From positions 79,617,697 through 79,681,696 of the forward strand of contig OX638371.1 in NCBI GenBank assembly GCA_951812925.1: 64,000 bases of DNA. The letters are read 5' to 3'. The stretch is from Calliopum simillimum. Lineage: Eukaryota > Arthropoda > Insecta > Diptera > Lauxaniidae. Below, piece by piece: positions 33,006 to 43,282 of this stretch (position 1 is its first letter; each line of letters opens with the position of its first letter). The position numbers and the translations under genes were made by a program. The notes under the pieces are model-generated. The model ran no database searches and was not told the DNA's origin. It worked only from the letters and a program-made list of their open reading frames with translations.

Positions 33006-33147
33006 AAAATTGGCATGCCGAGGTCGTTCATATGTTATTTTACGGAGGAAGGATGTCATAATTTTCTTACGCTTGCCTAAAAAAGAGTAAAAAAATCCAA
33101 CATTGGAGAGGGAGGTCTATAATGTTCGAAAAGTGTCTTACGCACGA

Positions 33148-33529
33148 CTAGTGATGAGCGAAACTAGTATTGGTATTGAGTTTTGGTCTTGGTCATTTTT
33201 GCGACCAAGGCTAACGCGCTATAATAATTTCAAGGTTAAGACTGCTAAGGTCTTGGTCTCAGAAAACTACCAAGACCAAGATTGCTATTTGACCTTGTTC
33301 ATTTATAGTAAATAATAGTGTCGCGCGCCTTTTCAACATAAAATCATCACTTTATTCAGAATTTGGCACCTTAAAAAGGTAACTGTTTTCATAAAATAAG
33401 GCTAAACATTTTTTTTTACTAACACCGAGACCTAGCGCAAAACTCGATAACACAATGAAGACCAAGACCAAAATTCAATATCCAAAACAAAGACTGGTAT
33501 GGTCTTGGTCTTAGTTTGCAGATCACTAT
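33148..33529. mobile_element. 382-bp MITE with 6-bp TSD GCACGA
   Basis: Flanked by GCACGA at 33142-33147 and 33530-33535. The ends are CTAGTGATGAGCGAAAC and GTTTGCAGATCACTAT (imperfect inverts). The interior is rich in CTTGGTCTTGGT and GACCAAGACC words in both orientations. Related pieces lie at 34236-34277 and 60420-60565. Superfamily not determined. Confidence 0.72.
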
Positions 33530-33535
33530 GCACGA

Positions 33536-34400
33536 AACTTAAAGTTGCTCAAGAAAGAATGCATCTTCTTGAAAAAAGCCTGGTTATTTGTGCTAAAGTT
33601 TTTCACTCCTTTCAGTGTACAAATATTATTGGATAGGCTTAAACAAGGACCAAAGCCACGCTACGCAACGCAACACCGTTGTTTGGTTGCTTTGTTGTTT
33701 ATTTTTCCTGTTGTTGTTGTTGCTACTGTGATCCCTTGCAGCTCTCTTCCGTTGTTAGTGGAGCGAAACTTTTTGGTCATCAAATTATGTGTGAAATTGA
33801 ATAGAAAATGACCAACAGCGAAGGGAAGCTACAGATTATCATCAGGCGCACAATAATGACAACAACGACACTGATGCTGTTGTTGCTGCTGCTGCTGCTG
33901 ATGATGATAAGCAAAAGTGGAGCATGATAACGTTGATAATAATCATGTTGATTACGATGACGTTGTCGTTTTGGTTTCTTTTTTTTTGCCGTTGCTCTTA
34001 ATTCCCTATTCATGCTCAAACACATTTATAAGTAGGTAAAGCTATCACAGATGTACACCAACCATGTGTGTGTATGTTCGTAGTCGTATGTGAAGCTTGT
34101 ACACTAGGTATAAAAAGTTAAGAGAAATCTTCATATAAACTGCAAAGCAAAAACAGCGACCAATGAACACGATAGTGATGAGAGAGACATGACGATTTTC
34201 GAAAAATAAAGATCGAAAATTTTGAATACCCAACAATCCAAGACCAAAACTGCTATGGTCTTGGTTTGATCATCACTAGTACTCAAATCGAATTAGATTT
34301 ATGTATGGGGTACAAATAACTACTTTTTTCACGTCCACCAAAAATATATAACAAAAAATATAAATCTAGCTATTTCCCGCTGCTCTGCTTGCGATGTTTT
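33536..34400. other. Intronic sequence with triplet repeats and a MITE fragment
   Basis: GTTGTTGTTG near 33708, GCTGCTGCTGCTG near 33885 and GATGATGATAA near 33899. At 34236-34277 is one end of the CTTGGTCTTGG MITE family (ends GATCATCACTAG). No gene. Confidence 0.5.
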
Positions 34401-34685
34401 ATTTTTATGGAACTAAGAAAAGTTGTTCAGAATTTTCCCAGGAATCTTACATTTTCCGGTGTACAACTCAACCCCAAGCACCCTGCATAAATATTCCAAT
34501 CATCAAGGGGTTCTGGACTTATACCGATTTTCATAAAGCTACATTCCGATCTTCCGATGGCTATATGTCCGTCAGTTTTACGAATTTCAAAAAATGGAAC
34601 TAAGAAAAGTTGTTCAGAACTGTCCCAGGGATCTTACATTTTCCGGTGTTCTACTAAACCCCAACGACCCTGTATATAAATAGGC
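34400..34685. repeat. Direct duplication, unit about 195 bp
   Basis: GGAACTAAGAAAAGTTGTTC, CTTACATTTTCCGGTGT and the CAACCCCAAGCACCCTG / AACCCCAACGACCCTG blocks occur at about 34408-34490 and again at 34600-34675. Non-coding. Confidence 0.65.
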
Positions 34686-35010
34686 TAGCGAAATCGGTTC
34701 AGTTTCTGTTTGTATACCTAAATCTTAACTGATTTGCTTGAAACGATAAAATGACCTTTATGTTTTTAGTGGGCGGTGCCACGCCCCTAAATTGAAAAAA
34801 ACTCCCTTACGGCTAAACCACTGCATCAATTTTTATGAAATTTGTTATAAAGATAGGGTTAGCACAATGGAACGCTAACATAACCATTATCACGGCATTG
34901 ATTTTTATGAATTTTAGTATGGGGATAAAATGAACAGGGCGGAAAGATATCAAAAACTTTATGCTCTTTAGTAGGAAATATACGCCTCTAAATGGAAAGC
35001 ACGCTATTTT
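34686..35010. repeat. GC-box repeat family fragment
   Basis: Contains GTGGGCGGTGCCACGCCCCT near 34769 in an AT-rich paragraph resembling 4160-5536. No coding content. Confidence 0.5.
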
Positions 35011-35620
35011 TGCTGCACCGAGTTTAATGCAGGCAGATAACCTGAACCCTAAAGAAGAATATTAAGAGCTTTTTGTGTTTTATCGATCAAGGAAGGGTAT
35101 ACAAAACCTTTTGCTTTAAAGTCAAATCGAAATGGTCGAATTTCGGCCACAAGGCGAACTCTAGTTTGAGAAAATCAACAAAAAATAAGCTAATATATAC
35201 AGAAGTAAAACAACGTATGTACACATATGTGGACATAGACCCTAAAGAAGGTAAGCATTATTATAAAAAGTTGGCGTTTTGCACTGTTGAAGAAACATTT
35301 TTTTTTGAGTGTGCAAATAAATTTCGGTCTAAGCATATTTTGCATCATAATAACCACCTCCCTGAACTGACTAATACCGCATAAGTTGCTGTCGGTCATG
35401 CCTGTTCACACAATATAATAGATATGAATGCCACTTACACTTACGCATTAGGAGAACCATTCACATACACACTTTCATTACAGAAATTCATACTTTATGT
35501 ACTTTGCACCACCGACATATTGGTTCTCACTCATCTACCAAAAACTGTACTCGCACTACATAATTTTTCATCCATTCTTTCAATTCTTAGAAAAAATCTT
35601 CTTTGCTACATCATTTCACT
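35011..35620. other. Intronic sequence next to the collagen donor
   Basis: Short frames near 35073-35384 show no domain. The donor of the collagen exon lies at 35618-35623 on the minus strand. Nothing else recognised. Confidence 0.45.
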
Positions 35621-35623
35621 TAC

Positions 35624-35788
35624 CCTATCGCCTTTGACTCCCGTCATGCCTGGATCACCACGTTCACCTTTTGAACCTGGTTGGCCGCGTTCACCTGCAC
35701 GTCCTGTTTCACCTTTTTCACCGGGTGTACCTTTTGGTCCAGGTGCTGCACTGCGCATCGAACCCATCGAGTTGCCCATTAAGGATTC
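35624..35788 (-). CDS. Collagen triple-helix protein, 55-codon internal exon
   Basis: A minus-strand acceptor with a long pyrimidine tract (TTTCTCTCCCTCCCGCCC... TTTCCTTAG) precedes GAA at 35788, and a donor AGG|GTAAGTG follows 35624. The exon is 165 nt, phase 0 at both ends. Residues 1-15 (ESLMGNSMGSMRSAA) are non-collagenous. Residues 16-55 are unbroken Gly-X-Y with many charged Y positions (GEKGETGRAGERGQPGSKGE). It joins in register to the exon at 2510-3088. No upstream exon is visible as far as 64000, so the preceding intron exceeds 28 kb. Same gene as that exon; collagen type not assigned. Confidence 0.92.
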
Positions 35789-37231
35789 CTAAGGAAACAC
35801 GCGTCGGGTGGAGGAGGACGGGCGGGAGGGAGAGAAACAAAAAAAAACATTTTCATCAGTAACTTTGATTTGATATATATGCATGTGTTTGTATGACTAT
35901 ATGTAAGTGAATATAAATACATATTGCTTTTTCTCTTATATGTATGTAATATATGATTAATAAAGTCGTTAGTGTGTTGTCTGCATGTGCATATGTCGGT
36001 CTGTGCGTTCGTATTCGTGTTGGCTTCAGAAGCTCGGTGTCTTTTGGTCAACTTCCACCACCACGTCTTTATCTCCCTTTTCGTGGGATTTTTGTTTATG
36101 ATTAATTGTTTTGTATATGACTAAATAATCATGCGAGTTTAGCTGTATTTCTCTAGTATGTCGATGTATTAGGGTGTACAATGTATTTAGAGTTTTAATC
36201 ATTTAAATTTAAAAACTTTAAATTTTTGCCACAAGTTCATACTGTGGAGCTTAGATTTAAAAATTTTTCATCAACACAAAATTTGAATTGAGGACGCATC
36301 GGGCTAAAGTCAAAAAAATTCCGATATAATACACAAAATTTCGAAATAACACTTCAAACGTCTTCTTTTTTTAGTTCTTTTTTACTTGGTATGCTCTCTG
36401 AAAATTGCAGCCATTAAAAAGTCTCCAAAAACGGGTCCACTCTAATGCACATTGTCTCTATTTTATTTGGCAACAGGTGCTTGCGTGCGTTATCATTGTT
36501 CTTAGTGATATACGTAGTCATTTTTGTAATTTTATATTCCTTCCACATTTTTACCATTGTGTATTTAATGAAAACATTTTCAAGTGTCCTTGCTTCAGCG
36601 CATCCTTTTCCGAAGACAAACAGGCCGTTTTTTTTTTCTTTTTTGAGAATGCTTAAAAAAAAGCAAAAAAATCGCAACGCTTGTCAATATCACACGCATC
36701 ACTACACGTCAGTTAACAGTCGAGTTAAATCAAAATTGTGTCTGTTTGATTGATGGATCGTTGGTTGAATGCATCGAAGAATGGTGGAGAGGACATGCTT
36801 GAATTGCCTGATTGATTGAAAAAATTTTGCTCATGTATTTCTGCATTTTTTATGTGCCACTATGCGAGTGATAAAGTGTGTCATTTCATTTTATGCCGTT
36901 TCTTTACTTTTATTCGACGCTTTCTCTCAAGGGTGATACAGTTTGGCGCTTCCTGAGATTTTTTCTGGTCGTTTAATTTTATCATAGCAACAGATGGCAA
37001 CACTGTTAGAAACTTTTGCGTTTGCAGAGAAATTTTATAGAACGTATGTCATTTTTAATTACATAAAAGTAAATCATAATTAAATCTTAATCGATTTCAT
37101 ATTCATAACACAGGGTAACACTGATTTTTCGGCATAAAGTTTAGGAGTCGATGCCGAGTAAACACGACATACTGAATATGAAAATAATGTCAAATTTGCC
37201 AAACTGACTCTAGTACTTCAGATAACCTTGC
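35789..37231. other. Low-copy intronic sequence
   Basis: Upstream side of the collagen exon, with simple repeats near 35870-36030. Short frames are unsupported. No RNA or element end. Confidence 0.45.
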
Positions 37232-37235
37232 TTAA

Positions 37236-38267
37236 CCCATTAATGCCCAGCGGTGCCATACGGCACCCAAAAATTTTTTCACTTTAAAAATAATTTAAAA
37301 ATAACCAAAGCAACATTTGACTTTGCGGAACAGATAATTAACAATTTGAATGTTTTCCCTTTAATTCAAAATCGATTTTTTTTTAGTATGTGTCAAGCGT
37401 TCGCTGCAGTGGTTGTTTTTAAATTGTGTCTTGCGCGTGAAATGAAAAATTTTGCAATGCCGCAGTACCACAGGTAAACAATCACCTTTTATTGCTATCT
37501 TCGTGTATCTTTTTGAAATTTTGTTTACACAGTGTTATTCTAGAAAGATTCGTTAATATTTTAAAATCAAAAACATTTAAATCTTTGCAAAATTAAAAGA
37601 GTTGTGATAATTTGAAAAACCAAAGTGCTATACGGCACCGCTGGGCACTGGCTAGCAATTTTGTTCTGAGTGCCGTATGGCATCGCTGGGCATTACCTAG
37701 CACGGAAGTTATTGTTTCTCTATGTGCCGTACGGCACCGCTGGGCATTAGCCAACAATAAATTGTGTATGTAAGTGGGTGATAACTCTTATCACAACACA
37801 ATTTGTATAGTATAAAAACTACATGTTGGGTTTTTATGTTTGACTTTTAGGGAATAAGTTTTAATTAAAGAGCCATTTGAATGCTTTATTGCATTTGCTA
37901 ACAAGACTTTCGACTCAAAAGGATTTAATTCTTGCAGTTGAACATACTATTACTTTTATCCTTAATTTTGCTATAATCTAAGTTTATAGCTTTCTTTTGT
38001 CTTGTGAGTGATAAACAATATACAATTTAATTGTTTAAAGTACATATCAGGACATTTTTTACTAAAAACAGAAAATTTTTCCTGTTACATAAAAAAAAGC
38101 AAATGTATATGAATGCCCAGCGGTGCCGTACGGCACCCAGTCATTGAGCCGTTCCTAACCAAGACTTGGTAAAAATTTTTTTTTATAAGCATAGCTTATG
38201 TCCAGGAGACTAAATCCTGAAAATTTCAGCATCGTATCTACTGTGATTCTCGTTGGGCATTAATGGG
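37236..38267. mobile_element. piggyBac-type non-autonomous element, TTAA target
   Basis: TTAA flanks it at 37232-37235 and 38268-38271. The ends are CCCATTAATGCCCA and its inverse (TGGGCATTAATGGG with an intervening base), fitting piggyBac-like elements, which insert at TTAA and start with CCC. The palindrome GTGCCGTACGGCAC next to CGCTGGGCA occurs about five times (near 37253, 37630, 37670, 37725 and 38123). No transposase is encoded in the 1032 bp. Confidence 0.82.
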
Positions 38268-38271
38268 TTAA

Positions 38272-38750
38272 AGGTGCAAAAATAGATGTTTTGAGGAATA
38301 TTTAAAGTAGTATAAAACTTACAGTAGGCAATGTAATAAATTTTTGAAAATGAAAACGTAAAGGCATAACTTCCTCATTAAACCTTACCTTTTAACTTTA
38401 CCGATAAGATTCTTATTTTCCGAGTAATCAAACATTGAAGTAATGGTATTTCAACTCCATACAAAGGACTGTTTTTTTTTTTGCGGCCTTAGTTTTTTGA
38501 TTTAGTCCAGATTCAATTAGATTACTTAATACCGAGAGTGTGGTCTGTTTGTCTGAATTAAATCTAGTTCTCTAGAAATCCTTGCTCAAAAGAGAAAAAG
38601 TAGTTGTTTCGTTTTAAGGAGTTAAAATGGGTGATAACTTGAAAAGTGTGGATCTTATTGAAAAAGCTGAAGGTAGGGTTTAATGAAGAAGATTATGATT
38701 TTTTGATACCGTTAATAAAAATTAGTTACTCTATTTTCCGTGACTGTCAA
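38272..38750. other. Intronic sequence
   Basis: AT-rich DNA between the piggyBac-type element and a foldback. No gene or RNA recognised. Confidence 0.4.
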
Positions 38751-39215
38751 ACTTCTTCAAGTATGCCTGAAAATAGCTATTTTTGCACTTTTAAGCCAGA
38801 ATATCAGAAGAACTAGAGTCAATCCTAACAAAAGAATTATCCCCCATGTATCGAAAGACCTTGGTTACTTTGAATTTACTCACAAAACTAAGGACGCTGA
38901 AAAAAAAAAGTTTTTTGTCACCCTGTCACACCGAGCTTCTAGGTTTCCGAAAATGTCGACGAAATCTACCAATGGGGTACTTTTCTTTCAAGTTAAAAAA
39001 GTGCAAAAAACATGTTTTTTCATTATTTCAGTCTACGATATTTCGAAGAAACATTAAGTTATTGACATAATTTAATTGAGGTTTTAAAGAAAAAAATTAT
39101 AAAGTTAGTTTATTGACTGTTTTTTTATTGCTTGTATAGTACTAATGAAAGTACCAACGCGCTTTTTCTAAATTGAAGTATGATAATTTTATATTGAACT
39201 AATTAATTTGCAATT

Positions 39216-39480
39216 TTTCACAACAGACGGCGCTAGTGAGCCTTATGAGTTATGCATAATGGCGATCCTGCTCAGAGAGTTTACTCGTGGCCTATAGCAC
39301 AATCGCTTAAGCACCGCGTTCTCTTTCATTAGAAAACCGGAGTCACGGGTTCGAGTACGGTTTCTGGCAAGATTTAACTAAAACTGATCTGATGAGGCTA
39401 TATACATGTTTATATATGAAAATATATAAATATGTATGTGGAAGTAGCCGTAACATATGTAATCAATTTCCATGTTAACA
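39216..39480 (+). mobile_element. tRNA-derived SINE-like cassette with hammerhead
   Basis: A B-box match GGTTCGAGTAC lies at 39348-39358. The upstream A-box region (near 39290) is decayed but is clear in the sister copy at 50734-50910 (TAGTCTAATGG). The two copies share GCAATTTTTCACA.CAGACGG, GCACCGCGTT.TCTTTCATTA and AAGATTTAACTAAAACTGA. In this copy the AAAACTGA is followed directly by a hammerhead motif (39385-39465). It is related in layout, though not obviously in sequence, to 1567-2121. Confidence 0.65.
39385..39465 (+). ncRNA. Hammerhead-like ribozyme with extended stem II and one core change
   Basis: Stem I TGAT (39385-39388) pairs with ATCA (39462-39465). Core CTGATGA is 39389-39395. 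Stem II pairs GGCTA (39396-39400) with TAGCC (39445-39449) and is extended by an AT-rich hairpin (TATACAT with ATGTATG). The core then reads GTAA at 39450-39453 instead of GAAA. The minimal stem III C-ATAT-G and a GUA cleavage triplet (39459-39461) follow. The A-to-U core change probably lowers or abolishes cleavage. The stem III sequence CATATGT is the same as in the other two motifs. Confidence 0.6.
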
Positions 39481-40189
39481 CTTGCTTTCGTCTGTTGTTG
39501 AAAAATTGCAAAAATGACTGTTTAATTAGTTCAATATAAAATTATCATACTTCGAAAAAAATTATAACTTTTAGAAACTGTATCGGATTATATGTACGAA
39601 TGTTCTATATTCTAGTTATATAGCTTCAAAATATAACAAAAACGGTATTTTTTTAGGCTAACATATCTCAAAAACTGTATTAGATACAGCAATTTTAAGG
39701 CCGGATTCGGATTGAGTATTGCAAAATACATTAAATGTAACTACTTTTATAATTGTTTGTTCTGTTTTTTTTTTTTTTTTCATTTTTTTAATTTTATATG
39801 GGATATGTATTTTTGCGATATTTCGCGAATACTAGCTGATCCGATTTTTATTCTTACCTAGTTTTAATGTATCAGCATGAAAGAAAAGCACCCCATTGGC
39901 AGATTTCGTCGACATTTTCGGAAACCTAAAAGCTCGTTCAGGAGGGGTGTGCTGTGTAATTGATTTCAGATGACATTCATATCAAATTTTATATCAGAGT
40001 TAGATATAATTCAATAAAGATCAAAACTTTACTCTAACCAAATTAGAATCGAGTTGAAATTAAGTTCAAATCAAAACCAAATCGAAATCAAACTAATGAA
40101 GATCAAATTTAAATCAAATTAAATTCAAACCAACTCAAATCGAAATTTGATAAAAATCACAAATAAGTAGGTTAAAGCTTCTGGAATGT

Positions 40190-40940
40190 AGATAGAAATT
40201 TTTATGACAGTTGAAAAGTTTGGCGACGAAACACCATCAAAGACCAAAACATCCAAGCGCAGACGGACTTCACTTAGAGACGACCCACTCGAAGGTCGTC
40301 CAAAAACAACTGTTGTGCCATAAAACGTCGATGCTGTGCGAAAATTAGTTAAAGAATATCGTCACCCGACCCATCGAAAAATCGAGGCATGTCTTGGCAT
40401 TAGTATGATTAGCAAACAACCAATCTTGCATGTGCATTAAGTGGTGCGAGAGTCGTGTCGAATGGTGTAGTCAAACTTTTACAAAAAATCATAGCAATCT
40501 TTGATTTTTGCGTATAAACCCGAAACAAAGAAGCAGCCGACTGTTTGGGTCTTTCCGTTCGAAGAAAATCAAATAAAAGTTGTGTGATGTCGGAGCGTGG
40601 CAAAGCAATTAGTGGCTTGGTTTTCCACGAAAACCGGTCATGTGATCACTATCGGTCTTGAAAACCAAAAGAACATAAAATCAGCGTGGTACTCAACAAT
40701 ATGTTTGCCAGAAGTTTTCGATAAATTGAGAGAAGCCCAAAACGACAAATCATTTTGCATCACGACTATGCAAGTTCTCACACATCGGCTGAGACTCTAA
40801 AGTCCCGACTTGGCATGCAATGACTTCTTTTCGTTTCACAGAATCAAAGATATGATGCTTGGTTAACGATTAACATCACCCGAAGAAGCGGTTGAAGCGT
40901 TAAAAACTCCAGAAACTTATATGGCAACTATAGTTTTCAT
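40190..40940 (+). pseudogene. mariner transposase remnant
   Basis: Translated pieces match mariner (DD34D) transposases in order: LRDDPLEGRPKT and VRKLVKEYRHPTHRKIEACL (DNA-binding half, 40270-40400), KQLVAWFSTKTGHV and WYSTICLPEVF (40600-40720), DYASSHTSAETLKS at the second catalytic aspartate (about 40766), and PDLACNDFFSF at the third (about 40806). Multiple stops, frameshifts and deletions. No clear terminal repeats or TSD found. Inactive. Confidence 0.75.
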
Positions 40941-41479
40941 TAGTTTTATTTTTAATTTAAATTTTTTTTTTTTATAGAGAAGTATCGAAACTTTAATAGT
41001 GGTTTTCTCGAGGGCAAGATCTAATCAGATTTTTTGGCCAATGGGGAAATGATCACAAAAGCCTTTAGAATTACCCCCTTTTCAGTTTTTGTCGGGATTT
41101 TTTTGTTATAATCCTGTCGTTTCAGAACACTGTGCTTTGCTGATATCAACAATGTTAAATCATGTTCTTTTCTGACCTCTTCAGGAGTTGCTCAGGTCGG
41201 CATTCTTGGTACTTTTTTTTTTTTGTTACACAAATTTTATTGCGATCATACACTACAACTAGTTCATAGTACTTATAACTAACAAACAGTTTGTTTTGAA
41301 AATAGTAATTAAAATAAAGTAGTGACATCATTTCATGACATCGTGATCATCTGAAGTGTTCCTATCGGTTACTCTAGAAATGTGGTTTACCCTATTTAGT
41401 CATGAGTCTTAGTACGGTTTTATCTTCTTTCGAGACCAGATACGTGGAGTAGGCTCAATGCTTCGTCGTTTGTATGCTG

Positions 41480-42260
41480 TTGGAGCTGCTTGTAGTGATT
41501 TTTGGCATGTTTTTTTATTTAATTGGATACGGTGTCAATACGCAGGTCGCGGTGGAGGTCAGCGTTCCGCATAAACCATGGCACGTTTACCATTTTACGT
41601 ATAACTTTATTTTGAAATCGTTGGAGGTTTTTGCACAGCCACAAAGCTGTATATTGAAGGTCCAGACTAGAACTAAGACATGCTTATAAATCAAGAGTTT
41701 GTTGTTCAGGGATAGAGCAGATCTTGTCCCCAACAGCCAGTATAATTTTCGGGTGTGAATGTCTAGTTACTCTCTTTTTTTCTTGATATGAACTTTCCAC
41801 CTAAGCTTTGCACCTAAGTTCAAACCGAGGTATTTTGCATTATACGAGTATGGGATTAGGTTATTAAGTATTGTTATTTGGTGATACCCAATCTTAGTCT
41901 TATTTGTAAAATCCGCATTTGTCGATTTTGAACTGTTTAGATTTAATTTCCATCTTAGCTGATCAATTGCTAACTGAGGTGTAGTCAACAAATGTAGCTA
42001 ATGTACAGTTAGGCAGTGTGGAAGATCACTCGTGTGCAGAAAGTAGAGTAATGGGTCCAGTATACTCCCTTGTGGTACCCCTGCTTCGATCAATTTTATT
42101 CGGAAATACCGTTCTGTGAGATACGATTGTATTAGTTGACACATATTTTTCGGAAGAAACTTATTTATTTTATGCAGGAGACCTTTGTGCCAGACTTTAT
42201 CAAATGCCTGAGAAACATCTAAAAAAAATCGCAGTGCAGACTTTTCTCTCCAAGGAATTT
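41480..42260 (-). pseudogene. Jockey-like LINE reverse-transcriptase remnant
   Basis: The minus strand reads FLDVSQAFDKVWHKGLLHKI (42225-42165), then NMCQLIQSYLTERYFRIK, AGVPQGSILDPLLYFL (42095-42050), a deletion removing the catalytic FADD box, then QLRWKLNLNSSKS and NAKYLGLNLGAKLRWKVHI, and further on NNKLLIYKHVLVLVWTFNIQ. This order is typical of Jockey-clade RT. Stops are present and both element ends are missing. Confidence 0.78.
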
Positions 42261-43054
42261 TTCAATTTTTAAATTCTTTCTTTCATAAATAAATTATTTT
42301 CAGTCAGTTTTGTAAGTCCAGAAGAGTTAAAATCTCATCACATGCCCTTTCCGACTTGTCTTAAGGGGCACTTAACTCTATTCAGAATCTTGAATTCGAG
42401 ATTTTTGGCGCCAAGTTCACTTTTACTGATGTTTCAAAGGCTTATTCCTTACTACTTTTTGCATGTAGAAATAGCTTTCATTTAAGGTCCATTTTACATA
42501 ACTTATTTGTCTTGACTCTGTTAGGCTACCAATTTCTTGAGTCTCGAAGGAATCTCAAATTAATTTTATATTAAAATCAAATCTTAAATACCATTCAAAT
42601 TAATATTATATCCCAATAAAATTCATAAGTTGAAATCATTGTGTAACTACACACTTAAAAATTTATTTTCTATTGTAATCTCTAGCGAGGTGGAGTGCCG
42701 CCAATGGCGGTGTCTATCAAAGTCTTAAAAAAATTTCTGTTCTATGACTGTTACTGTAAAGTTTCGCAATCATATACGAGTACATATGTAAAAAGGTAAA
42801 AACAAATGAACTTAAGCGAACATCGCGTGTCATGAGCAAACAATTTAAATACTGGAATTTTTATTTAAAGCACTACCGAAGTCAGTAACTTTTAAACTGT
42901 AATTATGTGAGACATATAAGTACACATGAACTTAAGCATATGTAAATATGTATGACTCATTAATATTATCCCAGCAGGAGCACATGTAGGTTCTAAAACT
43001 ATAGTGTACGGGATCTAAAAAAAATTTTCTAAAAAAGCAGTGTTGTTACCAAAC
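42261..43054. other. Low-copy intronic sequence
   Basis: AT-rich sequence up to the LTR element. No gene, RNA or repeat recognised beyond simple AT tracts. Confidence 0.4.
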
Positions 43055-43059
43055 CTGTC

Positions 43060-43282
43060 TGTATCGTATACACCCTGTATACGAGTTTTTCTCAGAGAAT
43101 CAACAAAATGTATTTCCATATTTGTATAACGTATCAGTATTATTTGAGCTATTGTGAAGTAAAGATGTGATTTTATTGTGTGCTTATTATGTGCTGTGAA
43201 TAAATGTGGTTTTTTGGACAGAGTTCCTTTTTCCACAATAATTGTTGTGTTTTTATTCCGCTGGCTATCGAAGGTTTAAACA
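43060..43282 (+). repeat. 5' LTR of the BEL/Pao element
   Basis: 223 bp, TGTATCGTATACACCCTGTA at the start and GGCTATCGAAGGTTTAAACA at the end. It reads the same as the 3' LTR throughout. AATAAA occurs near 43199, a candidate polyadenylation signal. Confidence 0.9.

Larger units (their letters stand above)
3089..35623 (-). other. Inferred 32.5 kb collagen intron
   Basis: The donor after 35624 (AGG|GTAAGT) and the acceptor before 3088 (CTACAG|GGT) join to give ...GVKGDR-GHPGAHG..., which keeps Gly in every third position and phase 0. No other Gly-X-Y exon was seen between them on the minus strand, although a very short exon could be missed. The interval is filled with nested mobile elements, foldbacks and minisatellites described separately. 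This is inference from splice sites and reading frame. Confidence 0.7.
38755..39960. repeat. Two-level foldback enclosing a tRNA-like/hammerhead cassette
   Basis: Outer arms: AGCTTCTAGGTTTCCGAAAA and TGTCGACGAAATCTACCAAT (38932-38975) return inverted at 39885-39940. Inner arms: AAGTATGATAATTTTATATT and AATTTGCAATTTTTCACAAC (39172-39230) return inverted at 39495-39555. The cassette at 39216-39480 lies inside the inner arms. Confidence 0.7.

Noticed and set aside
33600..34030. Short frames on both strands beside triplet repeats
   Set aside because: GTT/GCT/GAT microsatellites create them; no domain.
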